DNA of 64,000 nt from Bidens hawaiensis (lineage: Eukaryota > Streptophyta > Magnoliopsida > Asterales > Asteraceae): contig JAIQDT010000826.1 of assembly GCA_021521415.1 (NCBI GenBank), positions 682,001 to 746,000 of the forward strand. Reading direction: 5' to 3'. A model generated the notes under the pieces. The model had not been told where the DNA came from and did no database searches. It saw only the letters and a program-made list of their open reading frames with translations. Within the stretch, counting starts at the first letter, position 1. Each line of letters opens with the position of its first letter. Positions 44,943 to 58,220 of the stretch are shown here, in pieces. Position numbers and translations under genes: made by a program.

Positions 44943-45078
44943 GCCTCATCTTTTTCTCCTTTACCGCTTTGTTAACGCAATATGAATTCTCTTTATCGCT
45001 CGGGCTTTAAGCCTCATCTTTTTCTCCTTTACCGCTTTGTTAACGCAATATGAATTCTCTTTATCGCTCGGGCTTTAA
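44943..45078 (+). repeat. 68-bp perfect tandem duplication
   Basis: Two identical units starting gcctcatctttttctccttt at 44,943 and 45,011 and ending tcgctcgggctttaa. No difference was seen, so it is recent. The surrounding 44,525-45,157 contains no recognised gene. Confidence 0.95.
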
Positions 45079-45160
45079 CATTTTGGCTCGATATGTCAGG
45101 CGTTAGGACCATGTCATGTTATTTTGGCGCCCCTCCTCATAGCCACCACAAGCGGTCTTA

Positions 45161-45339
45161 AGGGGGTGTTTAGGATTTCTTATTTTGGCCTCCTTATGAC
45201 TTTTCCATAAGTCATAAATTACAAATTTGTAACTTATAAAACTTTCCCCCTCACATCATAAGCAATCTAAAACACTTTTTAACTTGTCAAAAGATAAATA
45301 AGTCATAAATTGATAATAAGCAAATCCCAAACACCCCTT
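45161..45339. mobile_element. PIF/Harbinger (Tourist-like) MITE, 179 bp
   Basis: Ends agggggtgtttaggatttct and (reversed) aaggggtgtttgggatttgc; flanks share CTTA (TTA is the usual target). Related to 31,362-31,791. Confidence 0.82.
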
Positions 45340-45343
45340 CTTA

Positions 45344-46275
45344 TAGAACATACACCAAATTTGTGAAGAGTTAAACCAAATTATGAAACACGTGGGGTCC
45401 ACGGTTGCCACTCACGAGAACATCGAAGGTCTTCATCTTGATGGTCCCATGGCATTAGGTTCTGTCTATGAGGTCATACTCGTATTTGCCCGGACCTATC
45501 TGCCCGTCAAATCCGGGCAGGACTTATACGACAGCGATGCAACCCAATAATTACTCACGCACGGCTTAGAAAGTGGACCATTCAGTCCATTAGTATTTAT
45601 TTTCTTTTCAAAGGAAAAAAGAACTATTAACTTCTTTGATAATAACAACTAATATTTATGCTAAATAATCAATTATGTTATGGAATGTGTAACATCTCAT
45701 AAGTATAGATTCAAGATAAGAAGAACATACTTTCATAATATATATAAAATAAGGTGCTCTAGTATTACTTATTATTTAACTTTTAATTTTCCTTGATAAT
45801 GTTTGTGCTATCATTTCAAACGTAAATCACAACGACAAAACCCGACATGGACACAGAGCTTCCCAAACCCGTACCCGAAAACTGTAGCTCAGTTAATGGG
45901 TTGATTTATTTGAAGTTGGTTTAACTCTGAGAAATCCGAATTGGGTTTAAATAAATCCGCGATGTTTTTTAAGTTTTTTGCTAAATGTGCCTATGTCTGT
46001 TTCTAACTATTCATATTCCTTTCATGCACCCGATTCACACTCATTCGTACGGGCAGATACGGTTTTAGGGTTTGTATATTGTGTTGGTTAGTCTCCTTGT
46101 TTATTTAAGCTACTTGTCTATATCTTGTTTTCTCTATATTGAGTTTCATTGTAGCCACTTGATTTTTTTTATGTTACCTTTTTTTATTGGATAACTGGAG
46201 GGGCATTGATAAAGAGAAGGCCAAGAACTACGCATTGAGTTTGGCATTTGGCCCGATGGTATTGATGATTAATTC

Positions 46276-46280
<5 letters not shown>
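45344..46280. other. No gene recognised
   Basis: Mixed sequence. About 46,185-46,262 has a short exon-like stretch (WRGIDKEKAKNYALSLAFGP) that may be a relic, but no family was recognised. Confidence 0.35.
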
Positions 46281-46317
<37 letters not shown>

Positions 46318-46815
46318 GGGAGGGTTATTTTGGGAACCATGGTGAATTTTAAGAACTTTAAGAACTCAATTTTGAACCACACATTTAATTAAATGATATG
46401 AAATATGTGGTTGAGATTAAATTTAATTAAAAAATGAAGCAGAAGAGAGAATAAGTATTTTTGATAATTACACAAATTTAAACGTTAGTTACACATGTGT
46501 AAAAAGTCGATTCGGTGTGTAAAAAAATACCGTAATTTTTTGTACATCACTTACACTTACGTGTTACACATGTGTAAGAGAGAGAGAGAGAGAGAGAGAT
46601 AGTTCAAATAAAAAACAAGTGTTTTGTGAGAAGAGCTTTAAAATAAAATAAACCACCTAAATATGACACTATACAATGTAAATATGAAACACTACAATTA
46701 TTTTAGAAACTACCAATCTCAACCACTAGATCATAGATCCAATGACCTAGATCTATTCTTATTCTTCTCACAAATATATTGTTTTTTACTTTAACCTTAC
46801 CTAATATATATATAT
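46281..46815. mobile_element. Non-coding dispersed repeat bounded by (TA)n, possible Micron-like element
   Basis: Unique sequence (46,318-46,802) sits between two TA tracts (46,281-46,317 and 46,803-46,815), the layout of elements that target TA microsatellites. It starts gggagggttattttgggaac and ends tttaaccttacctaa and contains two ttacacatgtgtaa palindromes and a (GA)n run at about 46,578-46,600. Superfamily uncertain. Confidence 0.4.
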
Positions 46816-46899
46816 GTGTGTGTGTGTAAGGTTGAGAGTTCAAAGCTTGTAGTAGACATGTTAGGTGGATTCAAGACTAAAATATTAGAGGGGAATGGG

Positions 46900-47190
46900 C
46901 ACTAGTGTGAGTAAGGTTTATGGGTTGTTTACCACATGACAAACTCACCCCTCACTATGTGGGTAGTTTGCCAAATTACAAATTGTGACAAAGGTTTACC
47001 ACATGGCAAACCCATTGGAGATTTTTGAAAAATTAAACACTCATTAATATTTCAATGAAATTTTAATTTTAATTACATTTAATTGTTTATTAATTTTTAA
47101 ATTTAAACAAAAAAAGTTTTAGGGTACTTGTGGGTGTGTTTCCAGTTATTTTATGATTTGTGGGTATTTAAAGGTATAAATGAAATAACT
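46900..47190. repeat. Dispersed non-coding repeat, relative of 15,080-15,350
   Basis: Shares accacatggcaaa, aaagttttagggtacttgtg and tttatgatttgtgggta with the earlier copy. Ends not defined. The remainder to 48,103 has no recognised gene; a (TG)n(TA)n tract lies at about 47,960-47,997. Confidence 0.5.
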
Positions 47191-47958
47191 ATGTATGATT
47201 CGTCAGTGCATGGGTACTACCCATGAGTGCCCCCTCTCTTCTTAGTCATTTAGTTGTTAAAAAAAGAGTTCAGGTTTACACTTTTGAGTTACAGCATGGC
47301 CGTTATGAAGGTCAAATGAGTCATTTGACTATTGTCAACTTTCTCATGTTTCAAAGTCAAGCAGGTGATTAACAAAATTAGTGAAACGTTTTATGCGTTT
47401 TGGTGAGCTCATGGTAACCGGAATAACCTGTTTGACTCGAACCCAATGTACCAATTATAGATTGGCGTTGGTTATCAATCGCTTTGATTATAAATTTCTG
47501 AAACTCGATTAACTTGACCCGATTTACAAGAAATCTTTTTAACTAATCCAAAGAACACCCCTAGATAACATACATGTGCTATACAATAGAAATACGATTG
47601 AGCTAATTGTTCAATATTGCTGTCCTTTTGACTTATAAAGCGTGCCATTAGTTATGTTTTCCTTTATATAACCTTTTTTTCCCTCTAAATGTTTATGTTA
47701 ATACAAGTTACTGTTCACATTACCTCACATGAACTACAAATAAGAGCACTAAATATAAATGTTACATGATTTGGAACTCATAACGTTACACATTATAGAT
47801 ATACCGTATACTAAAATATAGACCAGGGACTTTTTTGGAATAAAACATGTGAGATACCGTAATCTGGCCATACTGCGTTGTAGATAGAAAAGCATTCAGA
47901 TTTCCTTACATATGAAGGTCGTTTACTACGAAGTTGTTGAAACATGTGTATTTGGAGC

Positions 47959-47996
<38 letters not shown>

Positions 47997-48103
47997 TGTA
48001 AGTAAATATATTTTATATATTTATTTATATGACCATCATTATCATTTATATAACAATATATCAAAATAATTAATTATACCTTATTATATATTAGCTTGGT
48101 AAT

Positions 48104-48421
48104 TGTTGATGGATCATATTACCCTTAATAGCTAATAAAGGGTTTCCCCTTGGGTGTATATATAGAGAGAATAAATTAACATCATAACATAATCTTACAC
48201 ACACATTATAATTTTGTGTGCCTCCTCTCCCCTAAACCGGGTTCCTCTCAAGAACCCTAACACCATCCTTAACTATACATCCTAAAGGGGAACTCGATCA
48301 AGATGACAAGCATGTCGACTACATCATACCCTGCTGCGGTTACTACTCTTCATGCTGTAACAGGTTCATAGGTTTAATATTTATCATGTTTTATATTACT
48401 TACATGAAGAACTGATCAACA
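48104..48421 (+). repeat. Copia 5' LTR, 318 bp
   Basis: Ends TGTTGAT...ATCAACA, contains gtatatatagagaga (TATA-like, about 48,157) and a leader-like CT/AC-rich stretch. It is followed directly by a primer-site-like tggcatcagagtg (48,424), a one-base variant of the tRNA-Met site TGGTATCAGAG. Confidence 0.75.
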
Positions 48422-51400
48422 TGTGGCATCAGAGTGATGTTGATTAATCAGTTCTTCATGTTTTCCCTAAATCTGGAATTGAATCAGAAGACATGGACTA
48501 AAACTTGATAAACCCTAATTTTTTCGGTTTCTTTTTCATGTTCTATTACGAAAACAATTTATGAAACTGTTTAAAATCGCTAAAATTCATATTCAGTAAA
48601 CTCTAATATTTTCGAAATCTGTTAATTTCATGTTTAAAGATTTCGATTCCAAGTTTTTTTGTATGTTTAATTGTTAAAATTTTCGATGATGTTTTTCGTG
48701 TTCATCATTATTATCGAAAATTATACATATGTTGGTTCAAAATCTAGATTAAAATTTGTTAATGATTATTTAGGGAAATATTTTTTCAAATCTTGAATAA
48801 ATTAGAAGTTTTAATATTTTTTTAAAAGATTTGAATCCCCTTAAAATAGGAAACAAATATAATGTTAATCATTAAAAAGATTTGAACCAAATATTATCAT
48901 TATTAATTTAATTAATAAAGATCATGGATTAGTCTACAAGTTTCAAGTCAGTGTATGGGTTTCTAACTAGTTTACCGACCATAAATCATAAACCTCAGAA
49001 CCCGTAAACCCATTAATATTCTCGAAAACTCAAAATTTTTTTGGAAACTCAATTTTCCAAAAAAAAACTAAATTTTACGAGAACTCTAATGATTTGCTAT
49101 TAACTAAATAGTTTTTTAAATTGTTAAATATTATATATATGTATATATTTATATTTACAAATCTAAGAAGACTTAACTTGAATGAACTTTTGATGTATCA
49201 CTTATGCCCAAAGGTGATTTGTTACATTTACGATATCATTCAAGTCTAATTAAAAGTTTTTGTTAGTTTTGCCTAACATGATACAAATGTCTCACTTCTG
49301 ACCAAAGGTGATTTGTTACATTTTTATTTAGCAAAACTAGCCCGTGCATAATTAAAATAATTGTCTCACTTCTGCCCAAAGGTGATTTATTTTTTGTTTA
49401 AATAGAACTATTAATTATAGTCTATTAGTTTGATGTTAATAATATACATATCACATCTTCAATAAAACATAGTGATCCCCGTATTAATGATCCTTCATTA
49501 ATTTAATGATCATAAACTTTAATCTATATTATTTTAATATCCCATAATATTACTCACTATTTTTTCTTCCATAAATAACGATCTCATCCAAATCATCCAC
49601 TCTAATCTTAAAATACAATTGAATTTTGTCTCATAAAAAGATTTAATAACATTTAGCTATTCTCAATTTTTAATTATTCATTAAGACATGATATGGTTAT
49701 CATACCTCTCTTTATAATAACAATCATTCCATTGAAAACTGGAGCATAACAAATAGAATGAGTCAATCATAATGTCTCTTACGATAATGATAATCAAGAA
49801 CTTATATAAATAAATGCTATCACTAGAGTTATTCTACATTTAGTTTTTCCTAAGACTAATTAAAATAACTCATAAGATTCATGCACTCCTTAAAAGTTCT
49901 AACTATAAGGTTAAATGACGTTACTGAATACATCATAATGTACAATACCATGACCCATAAAGTTAAGGGCTCACACATGGAAATAAGTACACTTTTCTAA
50001 TGCATTACATACTAAAATTTTCTATTATTACAATTTGTTGCCTTAAGTATCAACTATAACACTCATAAGTACAAAAGGAAAACGAGTATGTTGATCAGCA
50101 ACATATGTACAAGAAAAGAAATGTATGGTACTGAAATAAGATGTTATTCAACTCACGCCACTAAAACCTAAAAGAGGATAATTCTAAGGTTCATAGACAA
50201 AATACAAGTATTACTTCCAGCTTTAAGTTCTTTAAGGAGAAATCTCATTGCGAAAATATGTCATTATATTAGGCATAAGTAACAAGGCTATCCATAATTC
50301 AAAAGAACATCTGGCTAAAACAGTAATCGTATATTAATGATATTTAAGTCTGTTAATCCTAATATTCCAATTAACATAATAGGTTGAGTCTAGTTCTATA
50401 AGTTTCTTTACTGACAGCAACAAATAACTAACATGAGTGTTGGTGACAAAATTTAAATGTTAAGGCTATTATAACCATGAAAAATTGTCTTCTAATTACG
50501 TTTTATGATACCTTAAATATTCTGGAGATCAATCAGAATTTAGTATCAATACTTAAGCTATATTATGACAGTTGTGTGGTTTGCATAGCCAACATAAAGT
50601 CACTCTTACCCTAAAATCTCATATTATTTGTTATCAGTATCTGGAATGAAACATTTATAGAATAGAACTAGATGATACTACATGCTTTCACAACTTTTGT
50701 TATTATGCAATAAGAATTTAACAAAAGAAAAATGAGACTTATAAAATTCATCCATTAAAACCAAATTTCATGAGAAATCATGACATGGTTGATGAGGGTG
50801 ATTTTTTCATCTAATCTCATTCTTAGTGATTTTAATCATGTGTTAAATGCCATAAAACATTACTTGGCTTAAGGAATAAGTATGGGTCCCCCATAAGTTA
50901 TATTTCACTGACATTCGTGGAACTTATTCAAACAGAATTTCAGACATAATTCTTTTATCATTTAAAAGGCTATTACTTGTATCTAATCTGTCTTCTATGG
51001 TCAACAGTCTTAAAGAGATCCATTCATATATACTTATTATGATTTCTTCTAAATATGTCCCTAAGTTTATTATGACATCTGGACGTAAATGAAATCAAAT
51101 CAAGTCTAACATATATATGACGTATTCCCACATCATTTAGACTTCTCTTGTAGTTTTCCTAGAGATATTAAAAAATCAGTGGCAGCCTTAAGTGTCTCAA
51201 TCACAAGACACTGCTCCATCACAACACTATTCTATCAAAACTTATCTCTTTAGAATTTACTACTACACTTACAAAAGTTCAATTGCTTCTTAAATGTGTG
51301 CATACTCCGATTTCTTAGTAAAATAATCCTCACAAGAGAAACTACAACGACTTACATCATTAACTTGTTTCTCTATTAGAATCTATTGGTCTTTAAATAT

Positions 51401-53270
51401 TGACCATAAGCATGCTAATTTCCTAAGGGTTTTTAAGGTCAGTGGGAGCAGTAAAAGTCCTTATAATAACTTGTTAGAAGTACAAGAGGCGGGGGAAGAG
51501 AGATATTAAATTTTACTCCAATTACACCTCTTGTACACCATACTGCGCCAAATCTTACACACTTAGAATCCTGAAAATGATAGCAACCTAACTAAGAGCT
51601 AATCCATAAAACTAAGACTTTTAAAATTACCCAATAATCAACTTAGGAGGCCATCTAGGTTTTAAAACCTACTAAATTTGATGCTTATGTAACCTCCCTA
51701 ACTAAAGTTGAATTGGATGTTGGAAAGTTTAATGATCATATCCCTTATAATTAAACCATTATCATCAATCATAATTGACTCCATAAGTCGCTAACGTTTT
51801 GAGATTTGGTTGAATCACCTAAAGGTGTTCATAACTAAACTAAATCCTAACACAAACGTTAAGACACTAAGAAGCATAATTGATTATTAAAGGTTAGATT
51901 TAAAAGGGAATAAATCATCAAAGAATCTTATAACCTATATTATAAAACATTTCTTTGAGGATCATCAATGTCAAGTAGCTTATAATAGTTAAAGAGCTAC
52001 ATTAGAAGAACATTAAAATAACTTTCCCTAATAACTGACTTACATATCTACATGCTCATAAAACAACCTAAATGTTATAAACTGAATGTTAATAAACATT
52101 TAGTCTATAAGTCAATAAAATCCATATATGGGTTAATGCAAACATCAAAATTTGATGAAATATTTAAACAATTATTTTCATCAAAAACCAAGTGGATTAA
52201 TGTACCTACCTCAAGATGAGTGGGAGCAACTAAAAACAAACTTGTCCTTATATAGATGACATTCTTCTGACAAGTATATGTTACATAAGTCAAAGCATTG
52301 TTCACACACTTTGATATGAAATATCTCAAAGATATCTCTTACATAATAGATATCATAATATTCTGAGATAGACCCAAAGGGACATTAGTTTTGTTCTATA
52401 AGTTTTATCTTAAAAGGGTCCTTACACATGTAACAAACAATATTGCTCTAGTTAGAGGATAATAGGATCATTAAGATTATTACCTTATGCTTCATTAAGT
52501 AGAAGCCTTATGTAGGTTCAAGTCTATACTCGTACAGATATTACTCAAAATTGTAACACACTAGATATGCCTAGATTAATGTGAAACATCTAAAAGAGTA
52601 TTAAAACATCTTTAAAAGAAACGAAAGACTATAATTTAAAAGAAGAAGTAAGAATTCAAACCGGTATATTACTCTAAACTTTATCATATTCAAAGATAAG
52701 AAAATGTAATTTTCGGGATATATTCTTATGCCAGTAGATAAATCTATCTCATGGAGGAGTCATAATAAACTGATAACAACAACCTAAGTCATAACAACAT
52801 AATATGTTGATTAATTACAACGTTGTTGTCAATAAATGTTGTTGAATATTTATTTGTGGACTCGTAAGTTTTATTAAACTCCAAATAACTTATATATTGA
52901 AGACTAATTTTGATAACGTCAGCTACCATGTTTTCTCAAACAGTAACAGTTTGATAGGTGCTGCATTAAATTTTGATTTGAAATTAATTATTCGTTTATG
53001 AACGAATTGAGGAATCTAAATTTTCATATCGAATACATTCATGATATGCTTAAGGATCCTATAACTAAAGGTCTATTACCCATAAATATTATGAAAGCGC
53101 TTATATTCATGAGGGGTTTATTAATGACCACGTACAACTGCATATCGTACTATGAATGATTAACTATTAAATTTCCTCATCAGTTTTGATTTTGTACGTC
53201 TCTTAATATGTTATGCATTCATAATGACGTATAGACGAATTAAATATACAAATCAAACGTTCTGAAGGGC
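48104..53270 (+). mobile_element. Decayed Ty1/copia retrotransposon, interrupted
   Basis: Starts with the LTR and PBS; long AT-rich decayed interior without usable frames. Recognisable scars are the RT motif YIDDILLTS at about 52,249-52,275 (copia YVDDILL) and the RNase H end DMLKDPITKGLLPINI at 53,043-53,090 (copia ADPLTKGLPPK). Around 49,198, 49,292 and 49,367 a motif (cacttctgcccaaaggtgat) is repeated three times. The element stops at 53,270 where the Athila LTR begins, so the rest probably lies beyond the right window edge. The isolated frame at 52,105-52,329 is not a gene. Confidence 0.72.
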
Positions 53271-55001
53271 TGATGTGCTTGAAGTAGTCAAATAATTATT
53301 AACTAAAAATAAACTAATCTAGACACTAAGTAATACTCTAGACCCTTAAACTTAACTTAAACTACTAACCGGCAAATGAACCGGTCAACTCTAGTACAAC
53401 TAAATAAGTCCGGATATCGAACCCATGAGACTCTTTAAATTACGAATCTAGCAAATTAGACTCAACTACAAAACACGACTATTTATTAATAATATTTGAG
53501 TGGGATTTAAACTAATTATTAAAACTCTAATAATAATTAACTAATGATTATTTAACTATTAAACAAATAATAAACTAATTAAACCTAACCCTAATTAATA
53601 TAATAATAAAACATAATCATTACTTATTAATTAACTAATAAAACTTAAACCCTAATTAGTTTTAACTAATAAACAATTTAGAAAACTTGGATTGATTCAT
53701 ATGATTAAAATAACTACCCAGGCCGGAATCCCCAAAGTTACGGTTATTAATTTAAATGGAAAAACGCAAGTTATGGAACCGGGATCATATAGACCCTTGA
53801 CAGAAAACTCGAACATGACCCTTGAACTTCAAGAAAACGCCTATGGATTTATAACAAGTTTTAAGACTCACAAGTTTTATATTAAACCTCCTTACGGTTA
53901 TTTAATCGCTTATGTCTAAGTATCTTTTATGACGAAAACCTACCTTACAGCGCGGAATTCAAAAGATAGCAAAGCAAACCCAATTAATTTAATAGACTAA
54001 GCTGACAATCAAATCTAGACGGACTCCTTACGAAGAACTAAATCTAGCAATCCCGACAAGCAAAGATCTATTAATAGCCTATCACTTTACAGCTTTTTAG
54101 ACTAGCAGCTCACTTTTATTTGTTTAATTGATTTTATTATTTTTATGATCTTAATCGATATCAATCATAAACTAGTCAAGAACACACAGTAAATGACCTA
54201 ACAAAACCTATCCTAAGAAACAATCAACAAGGGCAATGTGAAACAATAAATTCAAGTAAACAAAACCAAGCAATCATACGCATCAACTAAATAAAACTCA
54301 ACCGTTTACTTAGAACATAATATCCATAACGAAACGAAAATCCAAATAAAAATCAAACCGAACTAAGGTTCATCACGACCCAGGCAGTCTATGGAATTTA
54401 GCCTAGCATATTAAAATCTAAATCAAAAAAAGTAATAGAAACTGAAAACATGGTGTAATAATAAAGAACGAAAGATTAAAGGCGATAAAACCCATATTCT
54501 TCGATCTTAAACGTCTAGCTCTTCACCGGATGTTCTCTTGCCTTCAAAATCACCACGAGACTCGTAAGATGGCTCCAAAGGCTCTCTAATTCGGCTGGTG
54601 GCTTAAGGTTATGTCAGGATTAAGTTAAAGGTGTTTAAATACCCAAAACAAGGCTCGACAAGAAGCAAAAAACGAAAATAATTTAGCCCAGCTGTGCCTA
54701 GGAGCCGCGCCAAGGACTTTTAGCCTTCTGCCTAGGCGCGGCGCGGCGTGCTCCTCCATGAGGGTTGGTCAGACCGGCCCGGTCTGACGGGTTCTCTGTC
54801 CGGTTCCTTCCTGATTCGTTCCGGATCTTCGTTTTGGCTCGTTTTAGCTCGTTGTTCTCCCTTTTTCATCACGATCAAACCCCGGAACCTACGAAACATA
54901 AAAACGTTAGTAGTATACAAATCTCGACTAAAAACGAACAAAAACTATTAAAATATTAATTAAAATATACACGGGAAACATAAATATTTAGCATTATATC
55001 A
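53271..55001 (-). repeat. Athila 3' LTR
   Basis: 1731 bp, tgatgtgct...ttatatca on the plus strand. Bordered inside by a polypurine tract on the minus strand (aagtgtggggatat, about 55,003-55,017). Aligns with 1630-3298 with many differences and an extra block near 53,517-53,580. The small open frames inside it (53,692-53,919; 54,732-54,959) are chance. Confidence 0.9.
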
Positions 55002-55017
55002 AATATCCCCACACTTA

Positions 55018-56714
55018 TTCTTTTTTCGTCCTGAAAAAGTTTGATGCAGTTGGATCAGAATCGGAAAATAAAGTCTAACAAACATATAGGTTAATTTTTA
55101 AAGCTCCGAAAAACGCAAAAACCGCGATCACCGATATTGTTGTCCACTTAAACTCATGCCTTAATCTTTACCGGGACAAATATGATCCGAAAATGTTTTT
55201 TACTCAGTGGTTTACACAATTAAGACCCGCTTATTTTCAGCTTTTACCGGACCAGACCACCCCAACTTGACTTAAACCTCAAAATTAGGAGATTTAAAAC
55301 TTTTGTTGCTCTATTTTTTTTATGAATAGCTAAGACGATCAAGGGTATTGTTTATCCACTTAAACTTAAGCATCAAAGTCTACCAAGCAGCCATTAGATG
55401 CAAAATTTCATCTGTAGGGCTTACATGGAGCGTGTCTCTTGTGGTCCGTTTCTTAATGGTAATGAGACGCGAGCAAGAGGACCCCACATGGCTAACAGCG
55501 TGGATGATCAAGTCTGTAGTGAATTTTGTACTTTTGTACTCTTGTGATCATGTTTATAGACTTATAAGGGTTTGTTCTTTTTGGCTTTATTTTAAATATT
55601 CACAACCCCACTTAGGAATTATGAATACCCAGATGAATAGATTGCATATAGACCCATGGTCTCTGGACCCGAAGCATCCCATCAATACAGGATTTGAGGT
55701 TATAAAACCATACGCCGATGAGGTGTAAAACACTAAACTAGCAGTTTTAAGTTTATATCACAGGCTACACAGCATACTCTAACGTTAAAACTAGCCAAAC
55801 ATCATATGATAACGTATTCAGATTTTTAAAATTTTTGATATTTTCACTTTTTCATACCAAAATTTGAGGCTTAAGTATGGCCCGACCTTTCATTACTTAT
55901 TTTCTACGAACAAAACGCTTTACCCACAAAAGATTTCCGATCCATTTTATCAAATTTCCCTTTCATTTTCAAGGCTGAGCCTACCGACACATCCCAAGTT
56001 AAGTGCGCTTTCTTTTATTTATCTCATATTATTAGTAGTTTGAAAAACCAATTTCCGATAAAATCATCATCTCCTAATTTAACGCAACAAAAACTAGACT
56101 CAAGGGATATTTTTAAAACATTTTTCTTATTTTCTTATTATTTTTTATTTTTTTTATTTAAAACATATGACTCAAACGAAAACAAAACTCAAATTAGTTA
56201 AAACAATTGTGTCACATCCCCACACATAAATTTTGCATTGTCCTCAATGCAGGCACGGGAAACATGACTCGAAAATATTTAAAACAAACTAACAATATCA
56301 AAATAAAAGGCAAAAAAAACCTAAAAAGATAAAAACGAAGACATAAAAATAAAAACATGAAAAACATAAAAACAAAGTACAATGGAAAAGACTTAGCAGG
56401 TAATATGCGAGACTGTCAATGTGCCAGTCTATTTCCATGGGTGCTCTCCTCACCGACCGCTCAACATGAATTGGTAACTCATTCCCTCTTTCTGAACGGA
56501 CACGGCCTCTCCTCTAGACAAACCTAAGTAACATCAAACATAAAAACTAAAACATAAAGGTTACTTATAAAGTTCAAGCATCCACCAACTTCCAACCCGC
56601 CAACCCAACCAAAAAGTCTAAAATAATATTCGTACAGACCAAATAAAAACAAAAACATCATAAAAGAAAAATAAAAACATCACAAAACATAAACTCCCAT
56701 GTCAGCTCGTCAAC
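55018..56714 (-). other. Athila 3' non-coding region
   Basis: AT-rich region between the env-position ORF and the PPT; long non-coding tracts here are usual in Athila. No frame of interest. Confidence 0.6.
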
Positions 56715-58220
56715 TCAATCCTCATCTTCTTTCTCCTCCGACTCCTGCTCAAGAATATGGTACGGTTCAGCATTATCAATTTCTGGGTAACCCGTCCTAT
56801 AAAAAGGTACTCCATGTCCAAACCCCGAACCACCCGGGGCGCTCGACCCGCTAGGTCCCGCATCGGCCGGCTGTCGAAGAGAAACAGGCAAATCAATACT
56901 CAATGCACTCATCATATGTCTCATGTGCTCATCCTGTCTCATCTGGTTCGCCTCAATCAATCTTTGTTGTTCTTGAATAACCTGCATCAAACTATCCCGG
57001 CTCTCGGTCATATAACCCCTGATCTGATCAAAACCGGACTCCATCCGGTCAAATAACGAATCCATAGTAATATCCTCGGGGCGAGGCTCTCTGACTGGTA
57101 ACTGACCACCCGGTCTCTCTGATCTGTGAGGCGGCCTCTGGTGACGGGACGGTAAAACGGCTCGCATAGTAGCAGCAGCCGCGGTCCTTGCCGGTGCTTG
57201 AATCTGTGGGCCCAACTTAACATCCTCCCACTCTAACGGATCGGTACCTTTCAGAATCCCAGCATTCCTCAAATCCTTAACCTCCAAAAACTCTCTAACG
57301 GGTCCCTCTGTCAAAATATCCGGTTTAAACCTCTCAAACACACCCAAATACCTAGCAATCCGTGTAACGTACGGGCCCATATCCAACCTTGACCTATTTT
57401 TTATACCCCCACGCCTCGTCCGATGAAACGACCACGCTAAAAGACTCGCGTAGTTTATCGGAACCTTCTCAACCATAGCCATCAAACAAAAAATATCCAA
57501 CCAATTTGCCTTATTGTCGCCCGAACCGCGACCAATCAAAGTATTAACCAAAACCCGGTGGATAAATCGAAGCACGAGATCTCGAATATCCGACGCCACA
57601 TTCGCACTCGAAAACGAACAAATAGAAATTTTGTCCCAAAAAGTGGCCAACTCGTCCGAACCGATACACATTGCATGCTTATTCAAGAACGCACCCCTTA
57701 GACCCGTCACAAACTCCGGTTCTCTCACCTCCGCATCCGTATAAAAGCCATTTGCTACCGCGAACTGTGCGATAGTCATATTGTATAACTGTCGACCCAA
57801 TGAAAACGACACCGCATTTGACTGAGAAAAATTTCCTTCTTTATATTTAAACGTGCTCAGGAACTCAAGTGTCAGCTCGTTAAACTGTGGTTCCTTAAAA
57901 TCCAACATCGCCTTAAATTTTGGGTCCAATAACTCATCAATGCGCTCTCTTTGACCAATCGAATCCAATAAGTCCCAATTTATCGTTTTGAATGTAAGAA
58001 GATCCGAATTAACCAACTTACATAACTGCTCATACTCGGCCGAATCAACATCAAACTTAAGTAATGAATGTTTCTTGAGGTTGGCAACTTTTCTTAACAC
58101 AACCGGTCCGGGTTGATATTCGATCACCCGAGCACTCGGGTCTATGAAAACAACCGGTTCCGGATCACCTCGTGGTCGCGCGGTCGGACCTCGTTTCCTT
58201 TTTCCCGCCTATTTAGACAT
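56715..58220 (-). pseudogene. Athila env-position ORF (ORF-1-like), stop at codon 4
   Basis: The frame from 58,127 to 56,715 has 470 codons, but the natural start is the ATG at 58,220 (MSK), followed by an in-frame TAG at 58,209-58,211 and then a basic stretch (AGKKRKRGPTARPRG). Recognisable plant Athila-ORF/transposon-protein blocks: INWDLLDSIGQRERIDELLD, FSLGRQLYNMTIAQFAVANG, GDNKANWLDIFCLMAMVEKV. The C-terminal half is disordered, with a Gln/Met-rich helix and acidic end (QESEEKEDED). No signal peptide or membrane segment was seen, so an envelope role is not supported by the sequence. Apart from codon 4 the frame is intact. Confidence 0.82.

Noticed and set aside
45380..45560. Possible organelle-derived insert
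   Set aside because: No recognisable chloroplast or mitochondrial gene sequence was found here or elsewhere in the window.
53692..53919. 75-codon frame resembling a small conserved protein
   Set aside because: Inside the Athila LTR; the matching region of the other LTR (about 1990-2220) has the frame broken.
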